DNA from: Klenkia soli
GTDB taxonomy: Bacteria > Actinomycetota > Actinomycetes > Mycobacteriales > Geodermatophilaceae
Direction of reading: 5' to 3'
DNA: 64,000 nt
NCBI RefSeq assembly: GCF_900103975.1
Contig: NZ_FNIR01000001.1
Coordinates: 310,001-374,000, forward strand
Under the pieces are notes generated by a model. It was not told where the DNA came from. It saw only the letters and a list, made by a program, of their open reading frames with translations, and ran no database searches. Below are positions 41,692 to 50,443 of this stretch, in pieces (positions within the stretch are counted from its first letter, which is position 1; each line of letters begins with the position of its first letter). A program made the translations under genes and the position numbers.

Positions 41692-41716
41692 GGTGTCCTG
41701 CGCGTGACAGGACACC
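41692..41716 (-). terminator. Hairpin after the first ABC exporter
   Basis: A 9-bp stem (GGTGTCCTG/CAGGACACC) with a 7-nt loop lies 22 nt beyond the stop of the permease gene. The remaining 41525-41691 holds the phoH leader and a TACCGT box (41677-41682, minus) that may be its -10; I see nothing else there. Confidence 0.55.
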
Positions 41717-41738
41717 CCGTCTCACCCGGTGGAGTTGT

Positions 41739-42497
41739 TCAGCCACTCTCCTTGCGGAACTGGGAGGTCCCGTACCAGGCGCCGAGGCCGGCCAGCAGCA
41801 CGGTGAACAGCGCGCCCCACCCGACGTCGGGTGCCCCGAAGTCGCCGGCGAACAGCGACCGGGCGCCGTCCACGATGTGGCTGAAGGGCACCACGTCCGA
41901 CACCGCCTGCAACCAGCCCGGGGCCAGCGTCATCGGCAGCAGGATCCCCGACAGCAGCACGACGGGGAACAGCACGGTGTTGAGCAGCGGGGCGAAGGCG
42001 TCCTCGCTCTTGAGCGTCAGCGCCAGCGCGTAGGACACCGCGGCCAGCGATCCGCCGAGGACGGCGACCAGCAGGATCGTGAGGACGACGCCGCCCACCG
42101 AGGCGTCCAGCCCGAACGGGACGGCGACCAGCACGAGCACCACGCCCTGCACGGCGAGCACCAGCACGTCGCGCAGCACCCGGCCCAGCAGCAACGCCGC
42201 GCGCGGGGCCGGCGACACCCGCTGGCTCTCGATGACCCCGGCGCGGTACTCGGCGATCAGGCTGAACCCGACGAACGCGGAGCCGAACAGGCCCAGCTGC
42301 ACGAGGATCCCGGGCACGAAGACCTGGTAGGCGTTGGCGCCGCCGAGCTGGCCGGCGATCGGCTCGAGCAGCGGGCCGAAGAGCACGATGTAGAGCACCG
42401 GCTGCATGAGGCTGATGACCAGCCACGCCGGGTTGCGCAACGAGGTGCGCAGCGCCCGGACGAAGACCGTGCCGGTGTCGCGGACCATGGTGCTCAT
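41739..42497 (-). CDS. ABC-2 type transporter permease
   Basis: A 252-residue integral membrane protein with about six hydrophobic segments. It belongs to the DrrB/ABC-2 permease group: [25 protein letters not shown] near the start, then [20 protein letters not shown] and [36 protein letters not shown] toward the end. The substrate is unknown; relatives export drugs, lipids or polyketides. It forms a pair with the ATPase upstream (4-nt overlap). Confidence 0.9.
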   Translation of the reverse strand: MSTMVRDTGTVFVRALRTSLRNPAWLVISLMQPVLYIVLFGPLLEPIAGQLGGANAYQVFVPGILVQLGLFGSAFVGFSLIAEYRAGVIESQRVSPAPRAALLLGRVLRDVLVLAVQGVVLVLVAVPFGLDASVGGVVLTILLVAVLGGSLAAVSYALALTLKSEDAFAPLLNTVLFPVVLLSGILLPMTLAPGWLQAVSDVVPFSHIVDGARSLFAGDFGAPDVGWGALFTVLLAGLGAWYGTSQFRKESG

Positions 42498-43489
42498 CGG
42501 GTCGCCTCCGCGGCGGGCTCGGGGACGGCCGGGTGCTCGCCGTCGCGCAGCGAGCGGCCGGTGACGGTGAGGAAGACGTCGTCCAGGCTGGGGCGGCGGC
42601 TCTCGACGCCGGTGACCTCGATGCCGGCGGCGTCCAGGTCGCGCAGCAGGGCGACCAGCGCGGCGCCGCCGGCGGGCACCCGGCAGGTGACCCGGTCGCC
42701 GTCCACCCGCGCCGTCTCGGCGCCGGGGAGCCCGGCCATGCGCCCGGCGACCTCGGCCGCCCGCGTGGAGGTGACGGTGAGCAGGTCGCCGCCGACGGAG
42801 CTCTTCAGCTCGTCCGGTGTGCCCGAGGCGACGATCGAGCCCTTGTCGATGACCAGCACCCGGTCGCAGAGCGCGTCGGCCTCGTCCAGGTAGTGCGTGG
42901 TGAGGAAGACCGTCGTCCCCCGGTCCCGGCGCAGCGCCTCGATGTGCTCCCAGAGGTTGGCCCGCGCCTGCGGGTCCAGGCCCGTGGTGGGTTCGTCGAG
43001 GAAGACCAGGCCCGGCACGTGCACGAGACCCATCGCGATGTCCAGCCGGCGGCGCTGGCCACCGGACATCGCCTTGGGCTGGCGCTCCCACAGCCCGTCG
43101 AGGTCCAGCTCGGCGAACAGCTGCTTGCCGCGGGCCGTGGCGTCGGCGGTGCTGACGCCGTAGAGCCGGGCGTGGCTGACCAGTTCCTCCCCCGCCCGGT
43201 TCTCCGGCGCGGTCGAGCCGGCCTGCGAGACGTAGCCGATGCGGCGCCGGACGCCGACCGGGTCGGTGAGCAGGTCGCAGCCGGCGACCGTGGCCGTGCC
43301 TGCCGTGGGGGCCAGCAGCGTGGTGAGCATGCGCATCGTGGTGGTCTTGCCGGCGCCGTTGGGCCCCAGGAAGCCGACGATCTCGCCGGCCTCGACGTCC
43401 AGGTCGACCCCGGCGACGGCCTTCACCTCGCTGCTCTGCCTGCCGCGCTTCTTGGCGAACGTGCGGGACAACCCGCGGGCGTGGATCAC
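42494..43489 (-). CDS. ABC transporter ATP-binding protein (DrrA-like)
   Basis: Daunorubicin-resistance-type ATPase of 331 residues. Walker A is GFLGPNGAGKTTTMRMLTTL (about residues 37-57), the ABC signature is MSGGQRRRLDIAMGLVHVPG, and Walker B is LVFLDEPTTGLDPQARANLW. The C-terminal extension (RRPSLDDVFLTVTGRSLRDG) is the DrrA motif. GTG start; GGAGGAG lies about 9 nt upstream. It pairs with the permease and probably energises export of an unknown lipophilic compound. Confidence 0.93.
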   Translation of the reverse strand: MIHARGLSRTFAKKRGRQSSEVKAVAGVDLDVEAGEIVGFLGPNGAGKTTTMRMLTTLLAPTAGTATVAGCDLLTDPVGVRRRIGYVSQAGSTAPENRAGEELVSHARLYGVSTADATARGKQLFAELDLDGLWERQPKAMSGGQRRRLDIAMGLVHVPGLVFLDEPTTGLDPQARANLWEHIEALRRDRGTTVFLTTHYLDEADALCDRVLVIDKGSIVASGTPDELKSSVGGDLLTVTSTRAAEVAGRMAGLPGAETARVDGDRVTCRVPAGGAALVALLRDLDAAGIEVTGVESRRPSLDDVFLTVTGRSLRDGEHPAVPEPAAEATR

Positions 43490-43512
43490 GCCGGGAGTCT
43501 CCTCCCCGCGGC

Positions 43513-43701
43513 TCACCGCGGTCGAGGGGTTTCCGCCCTGCGGGGGCGCAGCGCCACGGCCGCCCACAGCACCGGGACGGCGAGCACCGGCCACTGCCGC
43601 CCGATGTCCCCGACCCACAGCAGACCGATGACCAGGAACACCAGCAGGCAGGCCGCGGTCCACAGCCCCAGCAGGCGCCGCTCGCGTGCGGTGCGCCTCA
43701 C
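43513..43701 (-). CDS. Small two-helix membrane protein
   Basis: A 62-residue protein with two hydrophobic segments (LWTAACLLVFLVIGLLWVGD and WPVLAVPVLWAAVALR) between basic ends. Its GTG overlaps the stop of the DUF885 gene (GTGA), so it is co-translated with it. I recognise no family and cannot assign a function. Confidence 0.65.
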   Translation of the reverse strand: MRRTARERRLLGLWTAACLLVFLVIGLLWVGDIGRQWPVLAVPVLWAAVALRPRRAETPRPR

Positions 43702-44912
43702 CCGGCCAGCTCGGCGGTGATGCGGCCCGGGGTGAGCGGCTCGTCGAGCAACCGGAGGAAGCGGTCGGCGACCGGCTGGTCGGCGGGCCGGGCACCCAGC
43801 CAGCGGGCCAGCAGGTCGTAGCCCTCGACGTAGGTGGTGATGTAGGCCCGCCACAGCGGGTGGGTGAGGAAGCGCAGCTGCTGCACGGCGCGGTCGTGGC
43901 TGACCAACGACCAGCGCTGCAGGTGGGCGGTCACCGCGTCGCTGCCGGCACCCTGGTCGTGCAGCATGATCGCGGCGTCCTGGCGCACCCGGTTCAGCGG
44001 GGCCGCGGCGGCGGCGACCCGCTCGGCCAGCTCGCCGTCGAACCGCAGCCCCAGGTCGGCCAGCACCTCCGCCGCCCACGGACCCCAGCCGGCGCCGACC
44101 GCGGCCTCGAGCCCGAGGTCGGCCAACCCCTCGGCCATCAGGCACTCGGGGGTGTTGACCAGGAACACCGTGTGCTCGACGTGGTCCTCGCGCCGCACCA
44201 GGCCCAGCTCCTTGCGGCAGTGCTCGGTGTGGTGCCCGGGGTAGGACTCGTGGGCGACCAGGTGCGGCAGCTGGCTCATCCGGTGCGGCAGGTCGGCGTT
44301 GATCGCCACCCTCGAGCGGAAGGCGCCCTCGTAGTAGTTGAAGCCCGACCAGGGCTTGTCGGTGACCACCTCGTAGGCGACCGTCTCGGCCTCGGGCAGG
44401 CCGTACGAGGTGCGCACCCGGTCGCGCAGCGCGCTGGACAGCGCGTGCACGGCCGACTCCAGGGACGCCGGCGGGCACTCCTCGCGGCGCCGGTGGACCG
44501 CGTACCGCTCGGCCAGCGTGCCGGACCCGGGCAGCAGCTCCTCGAGCTCCGCGTGCGCGGCGGCGTACCCGGCCGGGTCGCCGAGCTCGACGTCGACCTG
44601 GAAGTACGCGCGCACCTCCTCGCGGTAGCCGACGGGCTCCCCGGCCATCGTGCGGGCGGTGCACTCCAGCGCGGTGAGCTGGCCGCGCAGGTGCGCGACC
44701 CGGTCGGCCGCCAGGTCGGTCGAGTCCAGCTCGTGCAGCAGCCCGCGGGCCTGGTCGCGCAGCCCCAGCGGGGTCGGCGCCGGCTCGTCGGCCACGGCGG
44801 CCCGCAGCCGCCGGTCACCGGTGTAGGCGTCGACGAAGCCCTCCTCGAGCCGGTCGAACCGCAGCCCCAGCCGGACGTACTCCAGGGGGATGTCGACCGC
44901 GCCGCTGACCAT
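43698..44912 (-). CDS. DUF885 family putative metal-dependent peptidase
   Basis: The zinc-binding-like motif HLVAHESYPGHHTEHCRKEL (about residue 220) with the HESYPGHH core is the mark of DUF885, a group probably related to M3/M32-type peptidases. Other typical parts are SGFNYYEGAFRSRVAINAD and CLMAEGLADLG. At 404 residues it is shorter than the 550-600 of many members. It is probably cytoplasmic, with no signal. A GAGACT box 7 nt before the ATG suggests a leaderless transcript. Confidence 0.85.
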   Translation of the reverse strand: MVSGAVDIPLEYVRLGLRFDRLEEGFVDAYTGDRRLRAAVADEPAPTPLGLRDQARGLLHELDSTDLAADRVAHLRGQLTALECTARTMAGEPVGYREEVRAYFQVDVELGDPAGYAAAHAELEELLPGSGTLAERYAVHRRREECPPASLESAVHALSSALRDRVRTSYGLPEAETVAYEVVTDKPWSGFNYYEGAFRSRVAINADLPHRMSQLPHLVAHESYPGHHTEHCRKELGLVRREDHVEHTVFLVNTPECLMAEGLADLGLEAAVGAGWGPWAAEVLADLGLRFDGELAERVAAAAAPLNRVRQDAAIMLHDQGAGSDAVTAHLQRWSLVSHDRAVQQLRFLTHPLWRAYITTYVEGYDLLARWLGARPADQPVADRFLRLLDEPLTPGRITAELAG

Positions 44913-44937
44913 GCCCTGCAGTCTCCCAGCCGGTGTC

Positions 44938-45717
44938 TCAGCCGCCGAAGCGGCGCTGCCGGGCCGCGTAGTCGCGCAGCGCCCGGAGGAAGTCCACCCG
45001 CCGGAACTCGGGCCAGTAGACGTCGGTGAAGTAGAACTCGGAGTGCGCGGTCTGCCAGAGCAGGAAGCCGCTCAACCGCTGCTCGCCGCTGGTCCGGATC
45101 ACCAGGTCGGGGTCGGGCTGACCGCGGGTGTAGAGGTGGCCGGCGATGTGCTCGACGTCGAGGGTCTCGACCAGCTCGGGGAGCGTCGTCCCGCGCTCGA
45201 CGTGCTCGGCCAGCAGCGACCGGACGGCGTCGGCGATCTCGCGCCGCCCGCCGTAGCCGACCGCGAGGTTCACGAAGGCACCCGACCGGCCCCGGGTGTC
45301 CTCCTCGGCCTGCTTGAGGACCGCGGCGGTCTCGGCCGGCAGCAGGCCCAGCGCGCCGACCGCGTTGAGCTGCCAGCGCCGGTCGGGCCCGGACAGGTCG
45401 CAGGCCACGCCCTCGATGATCCGCAGCAGCGGGGTCAGCTCGGGCTCGGGGCGCGCGAGGTTGTCGGTGGACAGCAGGAACAGCGTGACCAGCTCGACGC
45501 CGGTCTCGTCGCACCAGCCGAGGAAGTCGACGATCTTGTCCGCGCCGCGGCGGTGGCCGTCGTTGACGTCGTCCAACCCGGTGGCCCGCGCCCACCGCCG
45601 GTTGCCGTCGACGATGACGCCCACGTGCCGCGGGGCCGCGCTCCGGTCGAGACGGCGCACCAGCCGGCGCTCGTACACCGCCGTCAGCGCCTCACGCACC
45701 TGCTCGCGGGCCCCCAC
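44938..45717 (-). CDS. uppS: Isoprenyl (cis-prenyl) diphosphate synthase, UppS family
   Basis: This enzyme adds isopentenyl units in cis to an allylic diphosphate, making polyprenyl carriers for cell-wall synthesis. The active-site motif VIVDGNRRWARATGLDD with GHRRGADKI is near residue 30. The C-terminal DLVIRTSGEQRLSGFLLWQT AHSEFYFTDVYWPEF region is invariant in the family. At 259 residues it is normal. Actinobacteria carry short- and long-chain versions; which one this is cannot be told. A TAGGGT box lies 8 nt before the GTG, so the mRNA may be leaderless. Confidence 0.93.
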   Translation of the reverse strand: MGAREQVREALTAVYERRLVRRLDRSAAPRHVGVIVDGNRRWARATGLDDVNDGHRRGADKIVDFLGWCDETGVELVTLFLLSTDNLARPEPELTPLLRIIEGVACDLSGPDRRWQLNAVGALGLLPAETAAVLKQAEEDTRGRSGAFVNLAVGYGGRREIADAVRSLLAEHVERGTTLPELVETLDVEHIAGHLYTRGQPDPDLVIRTSGEQRLSGFLLWQTAHSEFYFTDVYWPEFRRVDFLRALRDYAARQRRFGG

Positions 45718-45725
45718 GGATGGTC

Positions 45726-45731
45726 ACCCTA
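45726..45731 (-). promoter_or_regulatory. Probable -10 box (TAGGGT) of a leaderless uppS transcript
   Basis: On the minus strand TAGGGT is followed by 8 nt and then the uppS GTG. No Shine-Dalgarno sequence is present. The spacing fits actinobacterial TANNNT leaderless promoters. Confidence 0.5.
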
Positions 45732-45832
45732 GGACCACGGGCGGCGCACAGGGAGGTCGGACGGCGACCGACCTCACAGCACCCCCAGCAGCCTCACAGC
45801 CGGGGTCCCTGTCGCGGACCCCGGTGCGGCCG

Positions 45833-45838
45833 TAGCCT
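45833..45838 (+). promoter_or_regulatory. Probable -10 box (TAGCCT) of a leaderless hemolysin III transcript
   Basis: TAGCCT lies 6 nt before the ATG at 45845 and there is no ribosome site between them. The gene is transcribed divergently from uppS within a 127-nt gap. Confidence 0.55.
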
Positions 45839-45844
45839 CGGCGC

Positions 45845-46672
45845 ATGAGCGTGCCCAGCCGACCGACGGAGACCGTCCGGACCTCCGACGGCACCGAGCT
45901 CGAGGCACCCGCCGGGCAGGCGGTCACCACCGTCCTGGACGAGGGCGAGCAGGTCGAGGCCGTCCGCGTCGAGGGCGAGTGGCTGGACAGCGACTACGGC
46001 GACAGCGACTTCGACCACCCCGACACCCGGCCCCGGCTGCGCGGGTGGTTGCACCTGTTCGCCGCGTTCGGGTCGATCATCGCCGGCGGGGTGCTGATCC
46101 CCCTCGCCTGGGTGCACGGCGGGGTGCGGGCCGGGCTGCCGGTGTCGATCTACTGCCTGACCATCCTCGGCCTGTTCGGCATCAGCGCCGCCTACCACCG
46201 CCGCCGCTGGTCACCGCGCGGGTGGAAGCTCATGAAGCGGCTCGACCACTCGATGATCTTCCTGTTCATCGCCGGCACCTACACCCCGTTCGCGGCGCTG
46301 GCGGTGCCCTACCCGACCAACTGGTGGATCTTCGGCATCGTCTGGACCGGGGCGCTGGCCGGCATGTCGCTCAAGCTCGTGTGGCCGACCGCGCCCCGCT
46401 GGCTGGGCGTGCCCATCTACATCGCGCTGGGCTGGGTCGCGGTCTTCGTGCTCAACGACATCCTCACCCTCGCCGGGGTCACCGCCATGGTGCTGCTGGC
46501 CGCGGGCGGGCTGCTGTACACGGTCGGTGCGGTCACCTACGCGATCAAGAAGCCCAACCCGTGGCCCGGCGTCTTCGGCTACCACGAGGTGTTCCACGCG
46601 ATGACGATCGTGGCCGCCGCCTGCCACTACATCGCCGTCTACTTCGCGATCTACAACTCCCCCTTCGTGTAG
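45845..46672 (+). CDS. trhA: Hemolysin III/PAQR-type membrane protein
   Basis: A seven-helix membrane protein of the HlyIII/PAQR superfamily. Key residues are seen in GISAAYHRRRWSP, KRLDHSMIFLFIAGTYTPFA and VFGYHEVFHAMTIVAAACHY, which hold the conserved Ser, Asp and three His of the metal site. A 60-residue acidic N-tail (LDEGEQVEAVRVEGEWLDSD) is longer than usual. Some members affect membrane fluidity (TrhA); hemolysis is not implied. Length is 275 residues. Confidence 0.92.
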   Translation: MSVPSRPTETVRTSDGTELEAPAGQAVTTVLDEGEQVEAVRVEGEWLDSDYGDSDFDHPDTRPRLRGWLHLFAAFGSIIAGGVLIPLAWVHGGVRAGLPVSIYCLTILGLFGISAAYHRRRWSPRGWKLMKRLDHSMIFLFIAGTYTPFAALAVPYPTNWWIFGIVWTGALAGMSLKLVWPTAPRWLGVPIYIALGWVAVFVLNDILTLAGVTAMVLLAAGGLLYTVGAVTYAIKKPNPWPGVFGYHEVFHAMTIVAAACHYIAVYFAIYNSPFV

Positions 46673-46676
46673 CGCC

Positions 46677-47648
46677 CTACGGCGTCGGGGTGGCCCCGGC
46701 CGTCGTCGGTGCGGCGGTCGTCGACGCCGTGGTGGGTGCGGGGAACTCCTCCTCGACCGGGCTGCCGTACTCGTCGTAGCTGGTCACCACCTGCGACTGC
46801 GGGTAGGCGTTGTCCGGCTGCGCCGGGATCCCCCGCTGCGGTTCCACGGAACCGCCGCCGGCCGTGTAGGTGGACAGGTTGTCGATCGGGCGGCCGTCCT
46901 GGTCGTAGAGCAGGACGCCGGTGAGCGGTTCGCCGTCGGGGCCGTACGGGACGATGTTCGTGATCGGCGTCCCGTCCTCGTGGGTCAGCGTGGTCGGCCC
47001 GGAGTCGTAGGAGACCGTCTCCGGGTAGCTGCCGTAGCTGGTCCGGTCGGCCACGCCGATGACCGCGACCAGCGCGCAGACCGCGAGCGCCAGGTTCGCG
47101 AACGCGGCGGGGTGCGTGAGCGGCCGACCGGCGGCCCGCGCACGCAGCCCGAGCCGGACGGACCAGACGACGGCGGCCACGGTCAGCGCCCACCCGAGCA
47201 CCCCGAGCCCGAGCGAGGGCAACGGCATGGTGACCTCGCCGCGGAACAGGTAGTCCACCGTCGCGACGGCGGCCCACGCGCGGGCCACCCACCACGCCGG
47301 CCGCAGCTCGGGCAGGAAGGCCACGACGTGGCCGTAGGGCTCGCTGGCCCGCACCTGGGCGACCCACCGCGACAGGGTGCTGGGCCGCCCGGTGTCCTCG
47401 GCGGCCGCCACGACGTCGGGCAGGCCTGCGGCGCGGCGCAGCTCGGCGGCGTAGTCGGCCGGGGACCCCAGGCGCTCGGCCAGCGGACCGGGGGTCTCCG
47501 AGGCGACCTCGACGAGGTGCTCCTCGAGGTCCTCCAGCAGCTCCTCCAGCCGGGCCGCCGGGACGTCGGCGAGGGCCTCGCGGACCTGCCGCGCGTAGGC
47601 CGCCACCTCGGGGTCGGTGCTCGTCGGCGTGCTCGTCGGCGTGCTCAT
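46677..47648 (-). CDS. DUF1700/HAAS-type membrane protein paired with PadR
   Basis: The N-terminus (YARQVREALADVPAARLEEL LEDLEEHLVEVA) is the HAAS/DUF1700 helical domain commonly co-encoded with PadR regulators. Three to four membrane segments follow. The C-terminal 110 residues are predicted to lie outside and hold repeated D-G-x-P-[IL] units (HEDGTPITNIVPYGPDGEPL, YDQDGRPIDNL), ending in a Thr/Ala tail. The ATG overlaps the padR stop. It may act as a sensor or antagonist of the regulator. Length is 323 residues. Confidence 0.85.
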   Translation of the reverse strand: MSTPTSTPTSTDPEVAAYARQVREALADVPAARLEELLEDLEEHLVEVASETPGPLAERLGSPADYAAELRRAAGLPDVVAAAEDTGRPSTLSRWVAQVRASEPYGHVVAFLPELRPAWWVARAWAAVATVDYLFRGEVTMPLPSLGLGVLGWALTVAAVVWSVRLGLRARAAGRPLTHPAAFANLALAVCALVAVIGVADRTSYGSYPETVSYDSGPTTLTHEDGTPITNIVPYGPDGEPLTGVLLYDQDGRPIDNLSTYTAGGGSVEPQRGIPAQPDNAYPQSQVVTSYDEYGSPVEEEFPAPTTASTTAAPTTAGATPTP

Positions 47649-47977
47649 GCCGCCACCTGCTCCCCGGCGACCAGCGCCGCCATCGTGTCCGCGAACCCCG
47701 ACCACGTCTTGGCCGACGTCTCCAGCTGCGCCCGGCCCGAGGCGTTCAGGCCGTAGTACTTGCGGTGCGGCCCCTCGACCGAGGGCACCACGTAGGAGGT
47801 CAGGTGCCCGGCGGCGTAGAGCCGGCGCAGGGTGCCGTAGACCGAGGCGTCGCCGACGTCCTCCAGCCCGCCGGCGCGCAACCGGCGGACGACGTCGTAG
47901 CCGTAGCCGTCCTCGGCCTGCAGCACCGCGAGCACGGCGAGGTCCAGCACCCCCTTGAGCAGCTGCGTGGTGTCCAT
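47645..47977 (-). CDS. PadR family transcriptional regulator
   Basis: A 110-residue winged-helix protein. [20 protein letters not shown] followed by [12 protein letters not shown] and [17 protein letters not shown] is the PadR DNA-binding domain, and [18 protein letters not shown] is the wing. ATG 47977 has GGAGG 5 nt upstream; the longer frame to 48019 lacks one. It is coupled to the DUF1700 gene. A TA-N2-GCGC-N3-GCGC-N2-TA dyad (48010-48028) near its presumed -10 could be its operator. Confidence 0.92.
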   Translation of the reverse strand: MDTTQLLKGVLDLAVLAVLQAEDGYGYDVVRRLRAGGLEDVGDASVYGTLRRLYAAGHLTSYVVPSVEGPHRKYYGLNASGRAQLETSAKTWSGFADTMAALVAGEQVAA

Positions 47978-48009
47978 GCGTCCTCCGACCTCGTTGGTGG
48001 ACCGCACGG

Positions 48010-48028
48010 TACCGCGCATCGCGCACTA
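48010..48028. promoter_or_regulatory. Candidate operator dyad upstream of padR
   Basis: A 19-bp imperfect dyad with matched GCGC and TA halves overlaps a minus-strand TACCGT box (48010-48015 region). It is unlike the classical ATGT/ACAT PadR box, so the link is tentative. Confidence 0.25.
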
Positions 48029-48159
48029 GCCCGCACACGCCGGTAGCGGCGTGTCGAGACGCGACCGTCCCGTCGCGGACCGGCCGGTCAACCCTGACGA
48101 TGCCGGAGGGGTCCTCGCACGACCCCACGCAACGGACGCTCGAGGAGAGGGCACCCACC

Positions 48160-50403
48160 ATGACCCAGTACGCCGAGTACGACGACGTCCTCGAGGGGAA
48201 GTGCCCGTTCGGCGGGAACACCCTCGGCGGCGCCCAGACCTCCGCCCCCACGCTGTCGGACTGGTACCCCCAGCGGCTGCGGGTCGAGCAGCTGCACCGC
48301 GACGGCGCCGCCGCGAACCCGCTGTCGGACGAGGACTACGCCGCGGCGTTCGCGACGATCGACCTGCCTGCGCTCAAGGCCGAGATCAAGCAGTTCCTCA
48401 CCACCTCGGTGCCGTGGTGGCCCTCCGACTACGGCAACTACGGCCCGCAGATGATCCGCATGGCCTGGCACTCGGCCGGCACCTACCGCATCGCCGACGG
48501 CCGCGGCGGCGCCGGCCAGGCCATGCAGCGCTTCGCCCCGATCAGCAGCTGGTGGGACAACGGCAACACCGACAAGTCCCGCCGACTGCTCTGGCCGATC
48601 AAGCAGCGGTACGGCGCCGCGATCTCGTGGGCCGACCTGATGGTGCTCACCGGCAACTGCGCGCTGGAGATCATGGGCTTCCCGACCTACGGCTTCGCCG
48701 GAGGACGGCGCGACGCCTGGGAGGCCGACGACGCCACGTACTGGGGCCCCGAGCACATCGACATGACCGCGCCCAGCTCCTACGACGACATGGTGAACCG
48801 CGACCAGCGGTGGACCGGCAAGCCCGGGGACGCCGACTACGAGCTGCAGCAGCCGCTGGCCGCCTCCCACCAGGCGCTGATCTACGTCAACCCCGAGGGC
48901 CCGGAGGCCAACGGTGACCCGGCGGCCTCCGCCGTCGACATCCGCATCACCTTCGGCCGCATGGCCATGGACGACGAGGAGACCGTCGCCCTCATCGCCG
49001 GTGGGCACGCCTTCGGCAAGAGCCACGGTCAGGTCGCTGCCGACCGCATCGGCGCCCCGCCGGAGAACGCCCCGATGGAGGCCATGGGCCTGGGCTGGCA
49101 CAACCCGCAGGGCGCGGGCAACGGCGCGGACACCATGACCAACGGCATCGAGGGCTCGTGGACGCAGACCCCCACGACCTGGGACAACACCTACCTGGAG
49201 AACCTGTTCGGCCACGAGTGGGAGCAGACCCGCAGCCCCGCCGGCGCCCTGCAGTGGACCCCGGTCGACCCCGGCGCCCCGAGGACCCCCGACGCGCACC
49301 TGCCCGGGGTCGAGCACCCGCTGATGATGATGACCAGCGACATCGCGCTCAAGGTCGACCCGGTGTACCGGGAGATCTGCCAGCGGTTCCTGGCCGACTT
49401 CGACGCGTTCACGCTGGCCTTCTCCAAGGCCTGGTACAAGCTCACCCACCGCGACATGGGCCCCAAGGCCCGCTACCTGGGCCCCGAGGTGCCGGCCGAC
49501 GACCTGCCCTGGCAGGACCCGCTGCCCGCGCCGACCGCCGCACCCCTCGGCGCCGACGCCGTCACCCGGCTCGCGCAGGCCATCCGCGACACCGGCCTGA
49601 GCACCTCCGACCTGGCCTACACCGCCTTCTCCTCCGCGGTCACCTACCGCGACAGCGACAAGCGCGGCGGGGCCAACGGGGCCCGGCTGGCCCTGGCCCC
49701 GCAGAAGGACTGGGTGGTCAACCGGCGCACCGTGCCCGTGGTGGCCGCGCTGCGGGCCGTGGCCGAGCAGGCCGGGGCGAGCCTGGCCGACACGATCGTG
49801 CTGGCCGGGTGCGTCGCCGTCGAGGACGCCGCCCGTGCGGCCGGCCACGAGGTCCAGGTGCCGTTCACGCCCGGGCGGGTGGACGCCACGCAGGAGCAGA
49901 CCGACGTCCCGACCTTCGAGTGGCTGGCCCCGCTGGCCGACGGGTTCCGCAACTACACCCAGCCCGACCTCACCGAGGTGACCCCGGTGTCGCCCGAGCA
50001 GCTGTTCCTGGACAAGGCCGACCTCCTCGGGCTCACCGCGCCCGAGTGGGTGGCGCTGACCGGCGGCCTGCGGGCGCTGGGCGGCAACCACGACGGGTCG
50101 CCCACGCTCACCGACCGGGTGGGCGTGCTGAGCACGGACTTCTTCACCACCGTGCTCAGCCCCGACCTGCAGTGGCGGAAGCTCGACGAGGCCGGCACGC
50201 GGTTCGCCCTCGACGACCGCGACAGCGGCGAGCAGGTGCACGCGGCCACCCGGCACGACCTGGTGTTCGGCGCCAACGCGCAGCTGCGCGCGGTGGCCGA
50301 GGTGTACGCCAGCCGGGGCGGGGAGGCCCGGTTCGTGCGGGACTTCGTCGCCGCGTGGGACAAGGTGATGATGGCCGACCGCTACGACGTGCGGGCCGGC
50401 TGA
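48160..50403 (+). CDS. katG: Catalase-peroxidase KatG
   Basis: A bifunctional haem enzyme that removes hydrogen peroxide. The distal site [13 protein letters not shown] (about residue 92) and the Tyr and Met of the cross-linked adduct ([18 protein letters not shown]) are intact, as is the proximal His motif ([12 protein letters not shown]). The second, non-haem domain is complete. At 747 residues it is full length. The ATG has GAGGAGAGG upstream. No furA regulator precedes it, unlike in mycobacteria and Streptomyces; padR lies divergently instead. A short stem (CACGCC/GGCGTG, 48035-48052) lies in the leader region. Confidence 0.97.
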   Translation: MTQYAEYDDVLEGKCPFGGNTLGGAQTSAPTLSDWYPQRLRVEQLHRDGAAANPLSDEDYAAAFATIDLPALKAEIKQFLTTSVPWWPSDYGNYGPQMIRMAWHSAGTYRIADGRGGAGQAMQRFAPISSWWDNGNTDKSRRLLWPIKQRYGAAISWADLMVLTGNCALEIMGFPTYGFAGGRRDAWEADDATYWGPEHIDMTAPSSYDDMVNRDQRWTGKPGDADYELQQPLAASHQALIYVNPEGPEANGDPAASAVDIRITFGRMAMDDEETVALIAGGHAFGKSHGQVAADRIGAPPENAPMEAMGLGWHNPQGAGNGADTMTNGIEGSWTQTPTTWDNTYLENLFGHEWEQTRSPAGALQWTPVDPGAPRTPDAHLPGVEHPLMMMTSDIALKVDPVYREICQRFLADFDAFTLAFSKAWYKLTHRDMGPKARYLGPEVPADDLPWQDPLPAPTAAPLGADAVTRLAQAIRDTGLSTSDLAYTAFSSAVTYRDSDKRGGANGARLALAPQKDWVVNRRTVPVVAALRAVAEQAGASLADTIVLAGCVAVEDAARAAGHEVQVPFTPGRVDATQEQTDVPTFEWLAPLADGFRNYTQPDLTEVTPVSPEQLFLDKADLLGLTAPEWVALTGGLRALGGNHDGSPTLTDRVGVLSTDFFTTVLSPDLQWRKLDEAGTRFALDDRDSGEQVHAATRHDLVFGANAQLRAVAEVYASRGGEARFVRDFVAAWDKVMMADRYDVRAG

Positions 50404-50410
50404 GCGCCCC

Positions 50411-50443
50411 GACCTGCGCGCCGGCTCAGCCGGCGCGCAGGTC
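50411..50443. terminator. Perfect 16-bp palindrome between convergent katG and reductase
   Basis: GACCTGCGCGCCGGCT and its exact complement flank one central base. It begins 8 nt after the katG stop and contains the reductase stop codon and its last codons, so one hairpin can end both mRNAs. Confidence 0.75.

Noticed and set aside
48000-48160. Looked for a furA regulator before katG
   Set aside because: No Fur-type frame or zinc motif is present; only the padR unit lies upstream, on the other strand.
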